Positions 26,346 through 37,927 of a DNA stretch of 64,000 bases are shown one piece after another. Made by a program: the position numbers and the translations under genes. The number at the start of each line of letters is the position of its first letter. Position 1 is the first letter of the stretch. The stretch lies in NCBI GenBank assembly GCA_029204225.1, contig CM055094.1, forward strand, positions 31,917,841 to 31,981,840, read 5' to 3'. This stretch comes from Diphasiastrum complanatum. Taxonomy: Eukaryota; Streptophyta; Lycopodiopsida; Lycopodiales; Lycopodiaceae. The notes beneath the pieces were generated by a model. It did not search any database. It was not told where the DNA came from and was given only the letters and a program-made list of their open reading frames with translations.

Positions 26346-29300
26346 TCACGCTAGTGTGTCAATGAGTGAGGCCCTCAATTCATTAACTATGGCACTGGGC
26401 TGAGCCTCTCTTAATTTGAAAACACTCTCCACAACTGACAGTTCAGTTGCTGTTGTATCAAGACCACAGAAAGCTGTCCAATCATTGGCCACCAAGCCGG
26501 CACCAATCACTTCACTCCCTCGGTTCACAGTACCTGCTACCAATGGAACTTGAAGCAAAGATGACAACTCATCTAAATCCTCGATGGACGTATGAGGGTG
26601 AACCTGGAAGCCAGAGAAAAAGCAAGTTTTCATGATCAGCAATGTTTCACATGACTATGGAGACTTCAGAATTGATAGATAACTACACATTCCAAACATA
26701 TCTGATAATTCCATGATGTGAGGAACTCACCAGACCACCACGATTTGAAAAGACTGAATAGCTGCCAACAAGAATATTTCCTGCAATTGTTTGCCTAAAT
26801 ACCTCCACATTAAGCACATCTGCTATCAACTCCTCAGTTTCCTGCCAGGGGCAAGAAAACTCAAATTTCCACCACATCCAAACATTGAGAAGATCAAGAA
26901 GTTCCTGAATGTATTTTGTGAACTAAACCAATTTTGCAAACTTACATAAAATCTTCAATAACTTCCCCCAGATCCAGGAGCACTCACACATTCATAATAC
27001 TAGCAGTTCATATAAATTACACACTTCAGAACGGTCTTAATATATTTAGGATGAGTTTCTTAAGCATACAGTTGCGAACTCAAAAACCTGTTCTGACGTT
27101 TCAAGGTCGGAACGTACTGTACGTTCTGGAACATACTGGTGCAGTACGTTTTATTTTTATTTTTTATGTAATACTTAAAAAAAGAAAAAACAGAAATCTC
27201 ATCGTTCAAAACCCAAAACAGAGTGAGGCATGTCTGGTTCTGGCAGAAATCCCGTAGTTCAAACAGAACAGATAAAGCCATTCATGTTCGTAGATCAAGG
27301 CATGTTCATAGTTCTGGCAGTTCATAGAGGCATGTTTGTAGATCTGCAGTGCTAGTTTAGATAGAGGCAGCAAATATCAGCATTTTACAACTTTCAATTC
27401 ATGCCTTTGACAAACGGACTTACAGAATTGAGTTTTGACAAATGGTGACAAAGGGGCCAGGGCTTACAGAATTGGACAACATTGCTGGAGAAAGGGCTTA
27501 TGGACTAAACAATTAGCATATCAAGATCAGCAAGCCTCACTACAGTCAGTTTGAGTTCCAAAAAGAAGTTCACTTGAGCCAAAGATGCTGATACTCCTAG
27601 ACTTCTGATCTAATACAACACAGAACGAGTACCTATCGTGGTAGCATGGACACAGGCAAAACTTTAAAGTCATAGAAACTCAGAATAATTGTTCTTTTAC
27701 ATACTTCTTTCAGTACGTACCAAAGGCAAATTCTTTTCTTGCTCGTTGTGGAACGCGTTCTGTTCTGGAATGGGAAACTATGGTTGCAAACAAGAATCTG
27801 ACAATGTGTTTGTTGCAGAAACACTTTTTTTTAAGTTTCCTCATAACAAGAACCAATTATGCTATTTAAGCCCATAAGAATATTATGGCAAAGCAAAAAT
27901 GTTTAATGTGATATATATGTATATGTATGCTGCATTATCTACAGTCCATATGTGCACACAAATAACTAAAATTATATAATAAAAAAATTAAGAGGTGAAG
28001 AGAAGAGAAGGAATGGTATACGCAGGAGAATGGAGAGCTCAACTGATCAGGTATTGAAACTATTACTACTCTGTCATTAGTTCCTCCTAATCAGCTCCTC
28101 GAATCAGTTCATCTTCTAGTGATCCTTGAGCTGCCAGTTTTAAGTGCCGGTACAACTAAGTGAATAGTCAACTGATTTGAGGATAAACGCAACCCTTTTC
28201 TTCAGGTCATCATTCAATACAGAGAGATTGTTTTCACCTTAGTAAGATAAGGAACTAGATTATGTACTTTCTAACCTTCTGTACATGTATAAAACCCAAA
28301 ATTTGTAGAGAGTTGCCCAAACTTTGAGTTCCTTAAACCCCCCATCAAACTCTGAAAGCTAAATTCCAAAAAATGTAAGCGTTTGTGTTCCGAACTGAGA
28401 CAATTTGATTTTCCAAGAACATTCAAGAATGTGTGACCTTGTGCTTTTAAATGCAACACCATTATAGTTCCCACAATCAGTGTACAGGATGCAACAGTGA
28501 AATGAAAGTATTGGATTTCGAGACAATAGTGGGCTGGACCCATGTCAGTCATCTTGTATTCCTGGGCCAGCATCAACCGACTCAATCGGGCCAAAACCGC
28601 GACCTGGAAACTGAATGGGAGAATCAGAACAGATGAAATTGCAAATATTTTTATTTTTCCAGTATCCAGGTATGAATTTCAAACGGTTTCAGTAACATCT
28701 AGACTCTAGGCTCTAGATTGTAAATTCTCTAGAATCTAGATTCTAGTAACTTGTAAGTACTAATTTACTAAATTCTAAGTACTAAACATGGATGCACTAC
28801 GCTTCTGAATCGCAATTCGGAAAAAAACCAGAATCGTTTTCTTTTTGTTTTTAAATTTTTTTGGGCAACATGGGTATCAGATGAAAGCTCTAATTAAGAG
28901 CATTATTACTGTGTAGTTTGCCGACTGTTTCAGGTGCAGGATGGTCCAGTTTAGGTGCATTGATCCATGTTGGGCTCTGTCAAGGATAAAAATTCAAAAC
29001 TAACCTCTAGCTTGTTCGTTACGATCACAGATGGTTCCAGTGAGAGAGGCAGAGAACCGTGAGGGCAAAGGGGGCACCCCCCCGTAGAAATAAGATCTGT
29101 TTGTGCCCTATCTACTGCACTTTTGGGAGGCAAAACCCTGGTGACCATTTCTCCCCTAAAAAAATTTCAGCCATAAGCTATTTGTCAGACAAAAAAAAAA
29201 ATTTCACGATTCTCGGTTCAAAATCGCAATTCGCGAATCGCGGACCCAACGAATTGCGATTCGCTGCAACTATGGTACTAAATAGCAACTTGTAAATACT

Positions 29301-32300
29301 AAGTACTAGCTTATAGCTTATATAATATAAGTACTAAGTTGTAACATGCAAATAGGAGACCATCCTCATAAATAACCTATATACATCCTCCTCGTCCTGA
29401 GATACAAGTGGCAGTTTTGAAACCTTTCTAATAATGATCTCACCAAGATTGACCTACACAATTTACATCACGAATCACAATTCACAATTCGAATTGCACG
29501 TCACGATTTAAGATTCATGAATCACAATTTGTTTGAGCCGTCTCACTCTACCACAAAGGATGGAGTATGCAAGCCATGGCGTGCAAAGGCTAATGAAACG
29601 ACCACAATTTGTCTCACCATAAAAACTTGATTTCTTTTAACTTGTAAAAATCCAAGTCAAACTTCAACATCAAGTTTGTAAAAAGTCTAATAGATTATAG
29701 ACTCTATTCTACAGTAAATACTAAATGAGAATCAAACATGCAAGTTGCAACATTGAGAATTTAGGGTTCTTGAATTGTCAAATTTCATAACTTGAAACAT
29801 CGAATAATAGATTCCAATTTCCAACTGAATCAAAATGCCATAGTTGCAATTGCTCAGTATTAAAATTTAGTGAACGCAACTCTCTAAACTGAGTGATGTG
29901 CTTGTTAGAGTTAATGTTTACATTATTACCCTAATGTTGTCATCTACGTTAAATTAGGGTCATTTAAGGCCACGCTTGTGAGCTGTTACTAGGGGCCTAT
30001 ATTTAGGTTGACCAAATGTTGAGATACTCAAGGAATAGGATCAATCACCATATGCAGATTGATACGACCATCTTCCAAGTTAGGAGGTGTGATGCCCATA
30101 GCCAGCTCTCAATTTCGATCTTCATTTACAACGGTAGCAACTTTCTGAGGAGATTCGATGCTGCAAGCAGAAGATTTGTGTGGCATGAGGTGACTACGAA
30201 GTTTGCCTCAATTCTCAGAAGTTCAGAATGCAAGAAAGTTATAGTTTTGATAAAGATCATTGCTGCAGATTGTGTAGGAAGTTGCTACAGGTTTGCTGGA
30301 ACAGAGAGGATAATAAAGGACAAGACAGGATCAATATTGCTTCTATTGTTACAAATTGCAGTAGGACAGGATATGATTGGTGGCTGGTTGTTGAAAATTA
30401 GAAGAGAGCCGCTAATTCATTGGAAAAGAACAAATCGTTGCAGGAGAATGAAGCTACAAAGCTGGAGCTTATCGGTAGAAAGAGAAGCTGCCTACTAATC
30501 AGCAAGATCTGGAAAGGAGAGAGAAGTAAGAGCACATCCACACATCATTCAGGGTTGTTGAAGCCATTAGAAAACATTGGAAATTGGAAAATTCAAGGGA
30601 AATCGTGACGCTCCAAGGCAAAAAAGATTATTGGAAGCTCGTTGGATGTAAGGTGATTTCCAGCGAGTTGCTAGTCCTGCTAAATCGCGGTGGGATCTGG
30701 ATTGGATCATTTCTATTCACCGGATAACTAGATTCCTACAAGAAAAGTCACTGGAAGAGATCAGATCTCCTTTCCACATCACAGAAGATACTTGCGAAAA
30801 TCAGTGGCGTCCATGTCCGGACGCGTCCGGTTTTTTTTTTTAATTTTTTTTTTAAAAAAAAATTAAAATTATTAAAAAAAAATGGCGTCCAGACCGGACG
30901 CGTCCAGACCCTCGGACGCATCTGTTTTTTTTTTTTTAAATAAAAAAACGAAAAAAAAAATTGGGTGCGTCCGACCCCGCATCCGGGGGTCGGACGCGTC
31001 CGGGTGCCGGATGCTGGACGCGGGCAATCCGGCCCGGACCCTCATCCGTATGTACTACTATAAGATTTTGCCCAAAAAAAAATTGGAGTTCAGTGAATGC
31101 ATAATCAAAGGATGAAGAGTCTGATGGCACACTCAGTGAATACAAGCTTTAAATCAAGCTTTTTCCATGGGTTATGCCAACATGCCACTTCGGTTTGTAA
31201 TATCATCGTGTCAATCATCTGCAAATATTTTCTCTTTAAAGGAGACAATTGGCAGGCATTGAGCATAATAAAGTGTCCTAAATATCTTTAAGGAGTATTA
31301 CTCTATCAGGATGCTCAGTGAATACAATTTGTAATCAAGCACTTCCCATGGCTCAAATCAATGAATGCTCCTCCTGTCTGTACCATCATGATTCATCAAA
31401 TCCATAAAGTGCAATCTTCCTCACTCTCTTGAGTAGCATTGAAAGCAGTCAACTAATAGAAACAACAAACAAGGACTGCTGAATATACCTGGAAAAAGGA
31501 ATTCTTTTTCAAGACTGAAATACATGTTACTCATAATAAGTTGCAGAGATGTAATGCGGATAAAACTTTGTTTATGGCCCAACCACAACCTTCAGTTAGC
31601 CAGGTAATACTACAGAATATGCTCAGACCCTAAGTCTCCATGTGGGGTATGTTTTATTTACTGTGTCACATGATAAAAATAAATAAACGTGCGTGTACAG
31701 GCCTCCCTCCCAGTTCCATTACGGATAAAATCAAAGACAATACAAATATCATGAAATACAGATAAGTGAAGTGATCATCTATAGAAAGCTTTATCCAGAT
31801 AAATTAATTACACGCTCATCAATTTTTTAGTACTGCCAGTATGATAGTGCACAAAATAAGTTGTTTTCCAGGTCAAATTGAGATTGAAGTCAAAATAATC
31901 TACAGAAGAGAACCTAGCTCATGCAACACAAATCTTTGAGACAAAAAACCTTGTTGAAAGATTATTTAGAGCAGCATTGACGACAAGTTTAAAGGCTAAA
32001 AGTTCAATCCTTGAAGACAGAAACGATTGGAACTAAACAACAAGACTCACCCTGTCCAAATCAGTGTGAATAAGAGAAACATAGTCGTTACACGTCACAC
32101 AATTGCCAAGGGCAGATAACCGCTCATCAACTCTCTGGACAACGACACCATCAGGTAAACAGTTCCGAATGTGTAGTAGCTCTGCAATGAACAAAAAGGT
32201 CATGGTGGAGTTTACCAGGCAACCATGTACCCATGCTAGGGAGATAAAAAAACTCACTCAAATGCTGAAACATTTCATCTTACCAACCTTGATCAGTCAC

Positions 32301-33247
32301 AGAATTGGGCAAAAGAAGGCCATTCTTGTTTCCTGTCAAGCCATATAAGACAGTCATTCACAGATTAATATCTTCTCAAGGGTCCTCGCTTCAAGAAGGT
32401 AGCACAAAGTAAACAATATCAGCAGCTTACCAACACACATTCGGCCAATTACACGTGTGCCTGCTATAGAGACCTTAACTACAGGAATAACGTCAGCCAA
32501 TTCTGCTTCAAATGTGCTGCCAAGACCACCAAGAAACAATAAGGCCACCTAAAATATGAAGAAATAGCTGAGAGATACAGAGAACTCTACATAGAAGAAA
32601 CATTTTCAAAACTATGCATATATAACAAAAAGTACATACTGCAAGATCCAGCTACTTAACAATCATGAACAAGGTGATCTTTTAAACATGAACATACGGT
32701 TACTTAGTCATTCTGAACATTGCATTTCTAAAACTGAAATCTTTTGAGAGAGGGAAGCAGGCCTCAGCAAGACAAAAACATCTAATATTATCATAAACCT
32801 AGTAAAAGAGCACATTCCAAAAAGAAACATGTACAGAAGGTAATTTACAGATAAAAGCAGACATCTTTGTGACTATACGGGTGCTCAAGCAAGCGGCGAT
32901 TTGAAGCTAGAGACACGGATACCTGTAAAAATTTTCAGATCCTCCAACTGCCACCAAGCAGTATGCATTGGTTAATTTTGAAAAGACTCCTATATCGCTG
33001 CTGTTTTCAAACTGACAACCTGAACAAATATGGTACAGCATATAAAACGTTAAAACTGGAAATCAAGTCGATAAAGAACCTCCTTCATAACATGACAAAG
33101 AGCAAAAGAGGAAGGATGAAAAGACTTACGTGAAAAGAAGAGAATGATAAGTGCATCATCTTTCTGAACCCCATTGATATGACACGAAATACCTAAAGAT
33201 TTTGCTGAACAAACTTATGAATAGGCAATCAACTTACGAGTTGCCAT
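26346..33247 (-). CDS. eIF6: Eukaryotic translation initiation factor 6 (eIF6), complete, seven coding exons
   Basis: eIF6 binds the 60S ribosomal subunit, keeps it from joining 40S too early, and helps pre-60S maturation in the nucleolus. Coding exons (minus strand): 33247-33238, 33019-32923, 32516-32431, 32332-32288, 32181-32051, 26841-26731 and 26603-26346. They total 738 nt, giving 245 residues plus stop, the usual eIF6 length, with every phase in register. Recognisable blocks are [106 protein letters not shown] and [17 protein letters not shown]. The donor after exon 4 is GTTGGT rather than the usual GTAAGT; a GTAAGA lies 4 nt on but breaks the frame. Intron 5 is 5,209 nt against 98-406 nt for the others and contains mobile-element debris. 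Residue 5 is Cys where Leu is usual. The gene appears functional. Confidence 0.96.
28271..28600 (-). pseudogene. Copia reverse transcriptase fragment in eIF6 intron 5
   Basis: The minus-strand frame contains [19 protein letters not shown]. This matches the copia RT segment that usually reads F-MTDLG-LHYFLGI. The rest of the frame is eroded. It is a remnant only; no other copia parts are visible next to it. Confidence 0.45.
29907..30010 (+). repeat. LTR-terminus-like repeat (TGTTAGAGTTAATG family)
   Basis: The segment starting TTGTTAGAGTTAATGTTTAC and continuing through CCTAATGTTGTCAT and TAGGGGCCTATATTTAG is a diverged copy of sequence at 58998-59105, and more distantly of 60073-60180. It is probably the start of a copia LTR. 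What follows to 30600 (a 160-codon frame at 30016-30498) shows no retrotransposon motif that I recognise. Confidence 0.45.
30816..31045. repeat. Cluster of GC-rich palindromes separated by A/T tracts
   Basis: In AT-rich intron sequence there is a dense set of CGGACGCGTCCG-like palindromes: CCGGACGCGTCCGG (about 30816-30829), CCGGACGCGTCCAG near 30893, and GGTCGGACGCGTCCGGG near 30987. Related single arms (GCGTCCG, GGACGCG) occur between and after them. Long T and A runs separate the first units and can pair with each other. The block resembles subterminal repeat regions of DNA transposons such as CACTA, but no terminus was found. Confidence 0.6.
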
Positions 33248-33530
33248 ACTGATTGCTGCTTGCCGCTTGCGCAAATCTCAGCAGTAGCGCCTGTAGCTGC
33301 GTCGATGATGCTCGCAAAGATCAACAAATCCCAGCTTCCTCCTCGCAACTCGACCTTAGACAAAACGGGGTAATGAAAGAACGCTTAAAGGAGGATGGAG
33401 AGGGCTAAAGCGCACGAGCTCTTCGACGTCCGCCCACTTGGATGTTCGCCACGCGTCCGAATCTGACACTTTGAAGCTTCCAGTTATTACTTGCATCTCA
33501 AGTTACATATTAGGGTTTTGTTTTTTCATA
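33248..33530 (-). promoter_or_regulatory. eIF6 5' flank with telo-box
   Basis: Upstream of the eIF6 ATG, the minus strand carries AAACCCTAA at 33518-33510. This is the telo-box found in promoters of plant translation and ribosome genes. It lies about 265 bp from the start codon. No clear TATA box was found. The transcription start is not placed; the 5' UTR probably begins between 33300 and 33420. Confidence 0.45.
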
Positions 33531-34114
33531 ATATTCAAGATGCCCTAAATTTGATCTCATGTGTGGATGTGTTGCATTGGACACCGTATTTTTAGTGACC
33601 TTTTGCGCTCGATAATAATGCCTTGAATTGTGGTGAGGCCATCAGATCGAGCCTCCTTGTATACTAGTTGTGAAAGGTCATGATTAGAAAGTTTATCAAG
33701 CGTAAAGCATGGCAATAAAGACCTCTTTTTACAGTTTAACTTTTGTCATGGGCCACAGTTTTTCACGTGTTAGGGCTTTTTTTGTGACTCCTTTTTGAGG
33801 CATAACAAACTTTTAGGATTTTATTTATGGACTCTTGTATGCCCAAAGAAAAGATGAAGTGACTTTTAAACAGCGCGCGCTTCATACACTTTATTAAAAA
33901 GGTTAAAGGTTGAAGTATTAAAAAGGTTGAAGGTTGAAGGTCAAATCTACCTCTTCCTTGATTGGGACCTTGTTATTTTTGGAGAAATTCAAATGTTTGC
34001 ACTATTTGATGTTTTTTTACCATGAACAATAATCCTTCAAATCCTTTTTGCATATGGAAAATCTCCAATAACCTTTTCATTGGGAATATCCATTCTCCTA
34101 TGTGAAGAACGACC

Positions 34115-34117
<3 letters not shown>
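33531..34117. other. No recognisable gene
   Basis: AT-rich spacer upstream of eIF6. A short tandem (AAAAAGGTTGAAGGTTGAAGG-type) occurs at 33896-33942. No coding frame is recognised. Confidence 0.4.

Positions 34118-34202
<85 letters not shown>
34118..34202. repeat. (CT)42 microsatellite
   Basis: An uninterrupted CT dinucleotide run of 85 bp. Confidence 0.97.
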
Positions 34203-34204
<2 letters not shown>

Positions 34205-34939
34205 ATTTGGGGACTATCTATGACTTCAAGTGAGGACCACCTATGGCCCAGTCTTCTTCATGGCATCTCTTGTATGATTAGTAAACTTTTATTGCCATCT
34301 TCATAATGACCCTTATATATTTTTTGCTTAGAATGCTATAAGTCATGGCCGGATTTAGCTTGTGAGCAATGGCTAGTAAATAGGAGCACAAGCCATGTTC
34401 AATTAAAGTGGTCAGTTTGAACACGTGTCAAAATTGTTTCTACTTATACTAACAAGCGCACCTCAAGTGCTATTGAACCTCTCATTATTTAGTTATTATC
34501 AATCTGATAGAGATTCATGTCATGCCCACGACTGGTCTCGGGTAGCGTGTCCATGCTAGGGATCAGTGGACCAACAAATCGTAAGTTAATTGTGACTATA
34601 AGGGAATTGGGCCCCTTATGTGTATAAGGTCATAATTGATGGTTGTAGGCCTAAAGTCTTGATGGTGGACTTGTATGGGTCTATCAGTTAATCATTGGGG
34701 AACTGGATGACATGGCCCAGATAGGCTGAAGAGGTGTCCAGTGAGGTGTCACAATGCACTACTAGTGGTGCATGGGCCTTGGAGGGTATAAGTATACCTA
34801 TTGGACTCTCACTAGTGTATGTTTGATTTTGTGATTGGTAGTTGCATGATGCTAGAGTGATTCATCTCTCCTCAGTGTGATTGATCCATAGTTTGGGGGC
34901 TAGATATGTTCGATCTAGATTTGCTTGGGTTGGTTTGTC

Positions 34940-35842
34940 TGATGAGAAATCGGTCACAATCGCGAAGCTTTCGTGAAGGAACCACGACTCTCTTGCGATT
35001 CGGATGGAGTTCGAATGCGATGGTTGGACACTGCCAGCTGAATCACTCCTACAGTCCTCCAGAATGTAGTCAGGCATTGCTGATCTACGTTTATTAAATT
35101 AATGCAGCATTCAACATAGTTTCAACCAAGGTGTGGAATTCAAATGAACAAGAAAAACTCAGACACACGATTAACAGCAGACGCATTTGCATTCGAGATC
35201 AGACACAACTACTAGCGGACAGTTGGATCTACAGATCCTAGACAGAATTGTCTTCGCACGCAGGCGGACATGGACTCTGTAATTTCGTCTTGATTGCTTA
35301 GTAGCATCAGATCACTTCATTACATTGTATGTGTATTCTATTATCTATATGTCAAGTATCATTCAGTAAGTATAGTCACTCTATGTAAATCTAAGATTAG
35401 AGTGATTAAGCATCTACAACTAATCAGGGAATTACAAGAGTGGCATATTAGCCAAGACCTAGGGAGTTTCTGCTAATGTCATGCCATCAGATCATATTTC
35501 TGTACTTCTGGGTACTTGTGTGATTTTTGCTGGTACTCTTTGGAGCGTGAGGGCAAAACGAGTTTCGCAACATTTTTTGTGTCGCATCGTCGGTTTTGTT
35601 TCTCTCGTACAGGACCGCAAAAGATTCTCTTTCGTAAATCTTTCGTGTTCGCAAACCGTTCGTGATCGTGTCCTTTGACTTTTGTGTTTGCGAAACTTTT
35701 CGTGTTTCGTATCTCCCGACTTTTGTGTTCACGAACATCTTCGTGTTTCATGTCTCCTGACTTTTGTGTTCACAAACATCTTCGTCGGGCCGAGGGCTGA
35801 AAGCTAGTAAGGCTTTGTAAATGGAAACGTTTTGTTTCTTCA
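34940..35842 (-). mobile_element. Solo copia LTR with perfect 5-bp target site duplication
   Basis: The element is 903 bp with TG...CA ends: TGATGAG on the plus-strand left, TTTCTTCA on the right. It is flanked by TTGTC at 34935-34939 and TTGTC at 35843-35847, a perfect 5-bp target duplication. The same family occurs at 18974-19952 (opposite orientation) and at 37045-37603, where it follows a copia RNase H end and polypurine tract; that fixes its orientation as minus. No internal region remains, so this is a solo LTR formed by recombination between two LTRs. The U3-like part contains many CGAAA/TTTCG repeats. Confidence 0.9.
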
Positions 35843-35847
35843 TTGTC

Positions 35848-36599
35848 CACCATTCGTTCCCTTGTTTGTTGCTTGTATTGGCATGCTTATAATAGTATCC
35901 GGTGTGTAGGACTTTATAATTCAAGTGGCATATTTGGCCACTCATAGTAGAAAGAACAATCACCCTTCAAAACCATTGTTGGAAATTAAGCCCACACTTG
36001 TCTCCTTGGTGAACAAATAATTTCCATTTCATGATTCTTCCTGCAAGTTTATTGATCTTTGATCTAGGGTCAGGTGAAACCTATTTTGGGTTCAAAGTCT
36101 TCTCATCTGATACCTGCAGAAATCACAAACTCAAACAACCAATTTATCTTAATAACGTCTACAATGGGATTCCGGCTGATCTTCACCTTCACTTTTTTCA
36201 CATTTTTCGAAAAATGCAAAGAGAGAGAAATTTTTTGAAGGTCATCTATTTTCATGAGTTAAAACTGTTTTAAAGACACCTTCGCCTTTAAGAAAAATCT
36301 CGAAGATGGAGAAAAATGCCGAAGGTCGTCTATTTTGAACAAGGGACGTTCCCAGCCACTTCCCAAATTTGCGAAGTGAGAGAAAGCCACTTCCCCTAAA
36401 AAGCGAAGTGAGAGAATTTGTGATGCCCTCATCCATTTCAACATTCCCTACAAGTTGACAATATACACTATGTATAGTTGTCACAGAATCCACATACTTC
36501 CAAGTACAACAACTTACCTAATTAAATGACAGTCATTTATTGTAGTTAATACACAAATGCAAAATCATCCCAGCACATATTACATGAGAGACACTCCAT
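35848..36599. other. No recognisable gene
   Basis: Old insertion site sequence to the right of the solo LTR. Between 36195 and 36430 GAAGGTC, GAAGTGAGAGAA and CCACTTCCC units recur in both orientations, forming loose hairpins. No coding is recognised. Confidence 0.35.
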
Positions 36600-36970
36600 C
36601 CATAAGACATACTATTTGAGTCTCCCAGTTACGCCGTCATTCTGTTTAGTAATTGTCATTGTTGTGCTTCAGTGTAATATAGCAGCAATACACTTTTATC
36701 TGTGTACAATGTGGATGAATGCTTGTTGTGATTGAATGGACTCTATCGTTGTTTTGATCGCGCTTGTTTACTCACTCTGATCAGAACACGGACGTCCACA
36801 ACTCCTCAGTTTCTGATCAGACGATGGCTATCTTTGGCACCTGAGAAACTCGCAATATCATACTACTCTCTCCATCCATTTCAGAACTACACTTCACATT
36901 GCATTCTTTTTCAGTAATAATACACACACACCATCGGTGGACTGTACTCTTGTTTTGAGTATGAATTAAT
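36600..36970 (+). repeat. LTR/leader-like repeat, second copy
   Basis: A diverged copy of 22440-22970. It shares CAGTGTAATATAG-AGCAA, the TCACTCTGATCAGA-CACGGACGTC block and GATCAGACGA-GG. No coding region of the same element is attached here. Confidence 0.45.
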
Positions 36971-37044
36971 TTTTAAGATCTTGTTGGGCAATCAAAAACA
37001 CTTTAAGCTGTGATTGTGTTTTGCATAAGCTTTCTATTAGATTG

Positions 37045-37739
37045 TTGTTTGTATTTTTGTCTTGATTGCTTACAAGCATCAGACTGCTACACTGTATGTG
37101 TGTTCTGTCATTCTCTTGTGTCAAGTATCATCTAGTAAGTATATAGTCGTACGTAACTTTAAGATTAGAGTGATTAACGATCTACAACTAATCAGGAAAT
37201 TACAAGAGTGGCGGATTAGCCATGACCTAGATTGTATCTGCTGACGTCATGCCATCAGATCGGATATCTGTACTTCTGGGTACTTGCAGGATCTTGGCTG
37301 GTACTCTTTGGAGCGTGAGGGCAGAAAGTCTTTCGTGACATTTTTCGTGTCGCGTCATTGATTTCGTATCCGTCGTCTGACTTTCTCGTGCTCGACCGCA
37401 AAATATTCTCGTTCGCAAATCTTTCGTGTTCGTGTCTTTCCGTCAGGTGTTCGCAAAACCTTCGGTTTTGTGTCTTCTTGACTTTTGTGTTCGCGAAACC
37501 TTCGTGTTTCGTGTCTCTTGACTTTCGTGGTCGCGAACATCTTCGTCAAGCAGAGGGCTGAAAGCTAGCAAAGCTTTGTAATTAGAAATGTTTTGTTTCT
37601 TCAGCTCCCTCTCAAAGCATGATAGCTTTACGATCTCGAGATTGCTCCTCTGTCTCTCAAAGAGTCCTTTGTGCAGGGCTTTGGTGAAGATGGCAGCAAT
37701 CATGTCTTTCATTCCGATGAAGGTGGTTTGCAACATCAC
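37045..37739 (-). mobile_element. 3' end of a minus-strand copia element: RNase H tail, polypurine tract and truncated 3' LTR
   Basis: The coding tail (37739-37605) reads FIGMKDMIAAIFTKALHK and FERQRSNLEIVKLSCFEREL, the usual C-terminal end of copia polyproteins. It runs straight into a polypurine tract (GAGAGGGAGC, 37613-37604) and then the LTR start TGAAGAAAC at 37603. The LTR matches the solo LTR at 34940-35842 down to about 37045, where the match stops, so it is truncated. The coding side stops at 37740, where plus-strand copia sequence begins. This is a head-to-head junction of two copia fragments. Confidence 0.85.
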
Positions 37740-37828
37740 TTAGTAGCTGATTGTAACGCGAGAGTTGTTCTACAATATTCATGCTCTCTTCTCCGTTCGT
37801 GTTCTTCCATCTCCTTTGCCCCATCAGA

Positions 37829-37841
37829 TTGGTATCAGAGC
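37829..37841 (+). other. Copia primer binding site (tRNA-Met type)
   Basis: TTGGTATCAGAGC is the standard plant copia primer binding site complementary to initiator tRNA-Met. The preceding CCCCATCA would be the end of the 5' LTR, of which fewer than 90 bp remain. Confidence 0.85.
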
Positions 37842-37927
37842 ATAGTTCATATAAACCAAGAGATTAAGTTTGTTCCATTTGTACTACTGTTAACGTGTCT
37901 CATATAGGTAACTCTTCGTAATCATCC

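Noticed and set aside
30016-30498. A 160-codon plus-strand frame in eIF6 intron 5
   Set aside because: No motif, lies just after an LTR-like start, antisense to the host gene and with no splice support. Treated as retrotransposon leader sequence.
32103-32348. An 81-codon plus-strand frame
   Set aside because: It is the shadow of eIF6 exons 4 and 5 on the other strand.
33973-34206. Arg-Glu repeat frame
   Set aside because: Translation of the (CT)42 tract.
35479-35751. Overlapping Lys/Arg/Thr-rich frames on the minus strand
   Set aside because: They come from the CGAAA-type repeats of the solo LTR.
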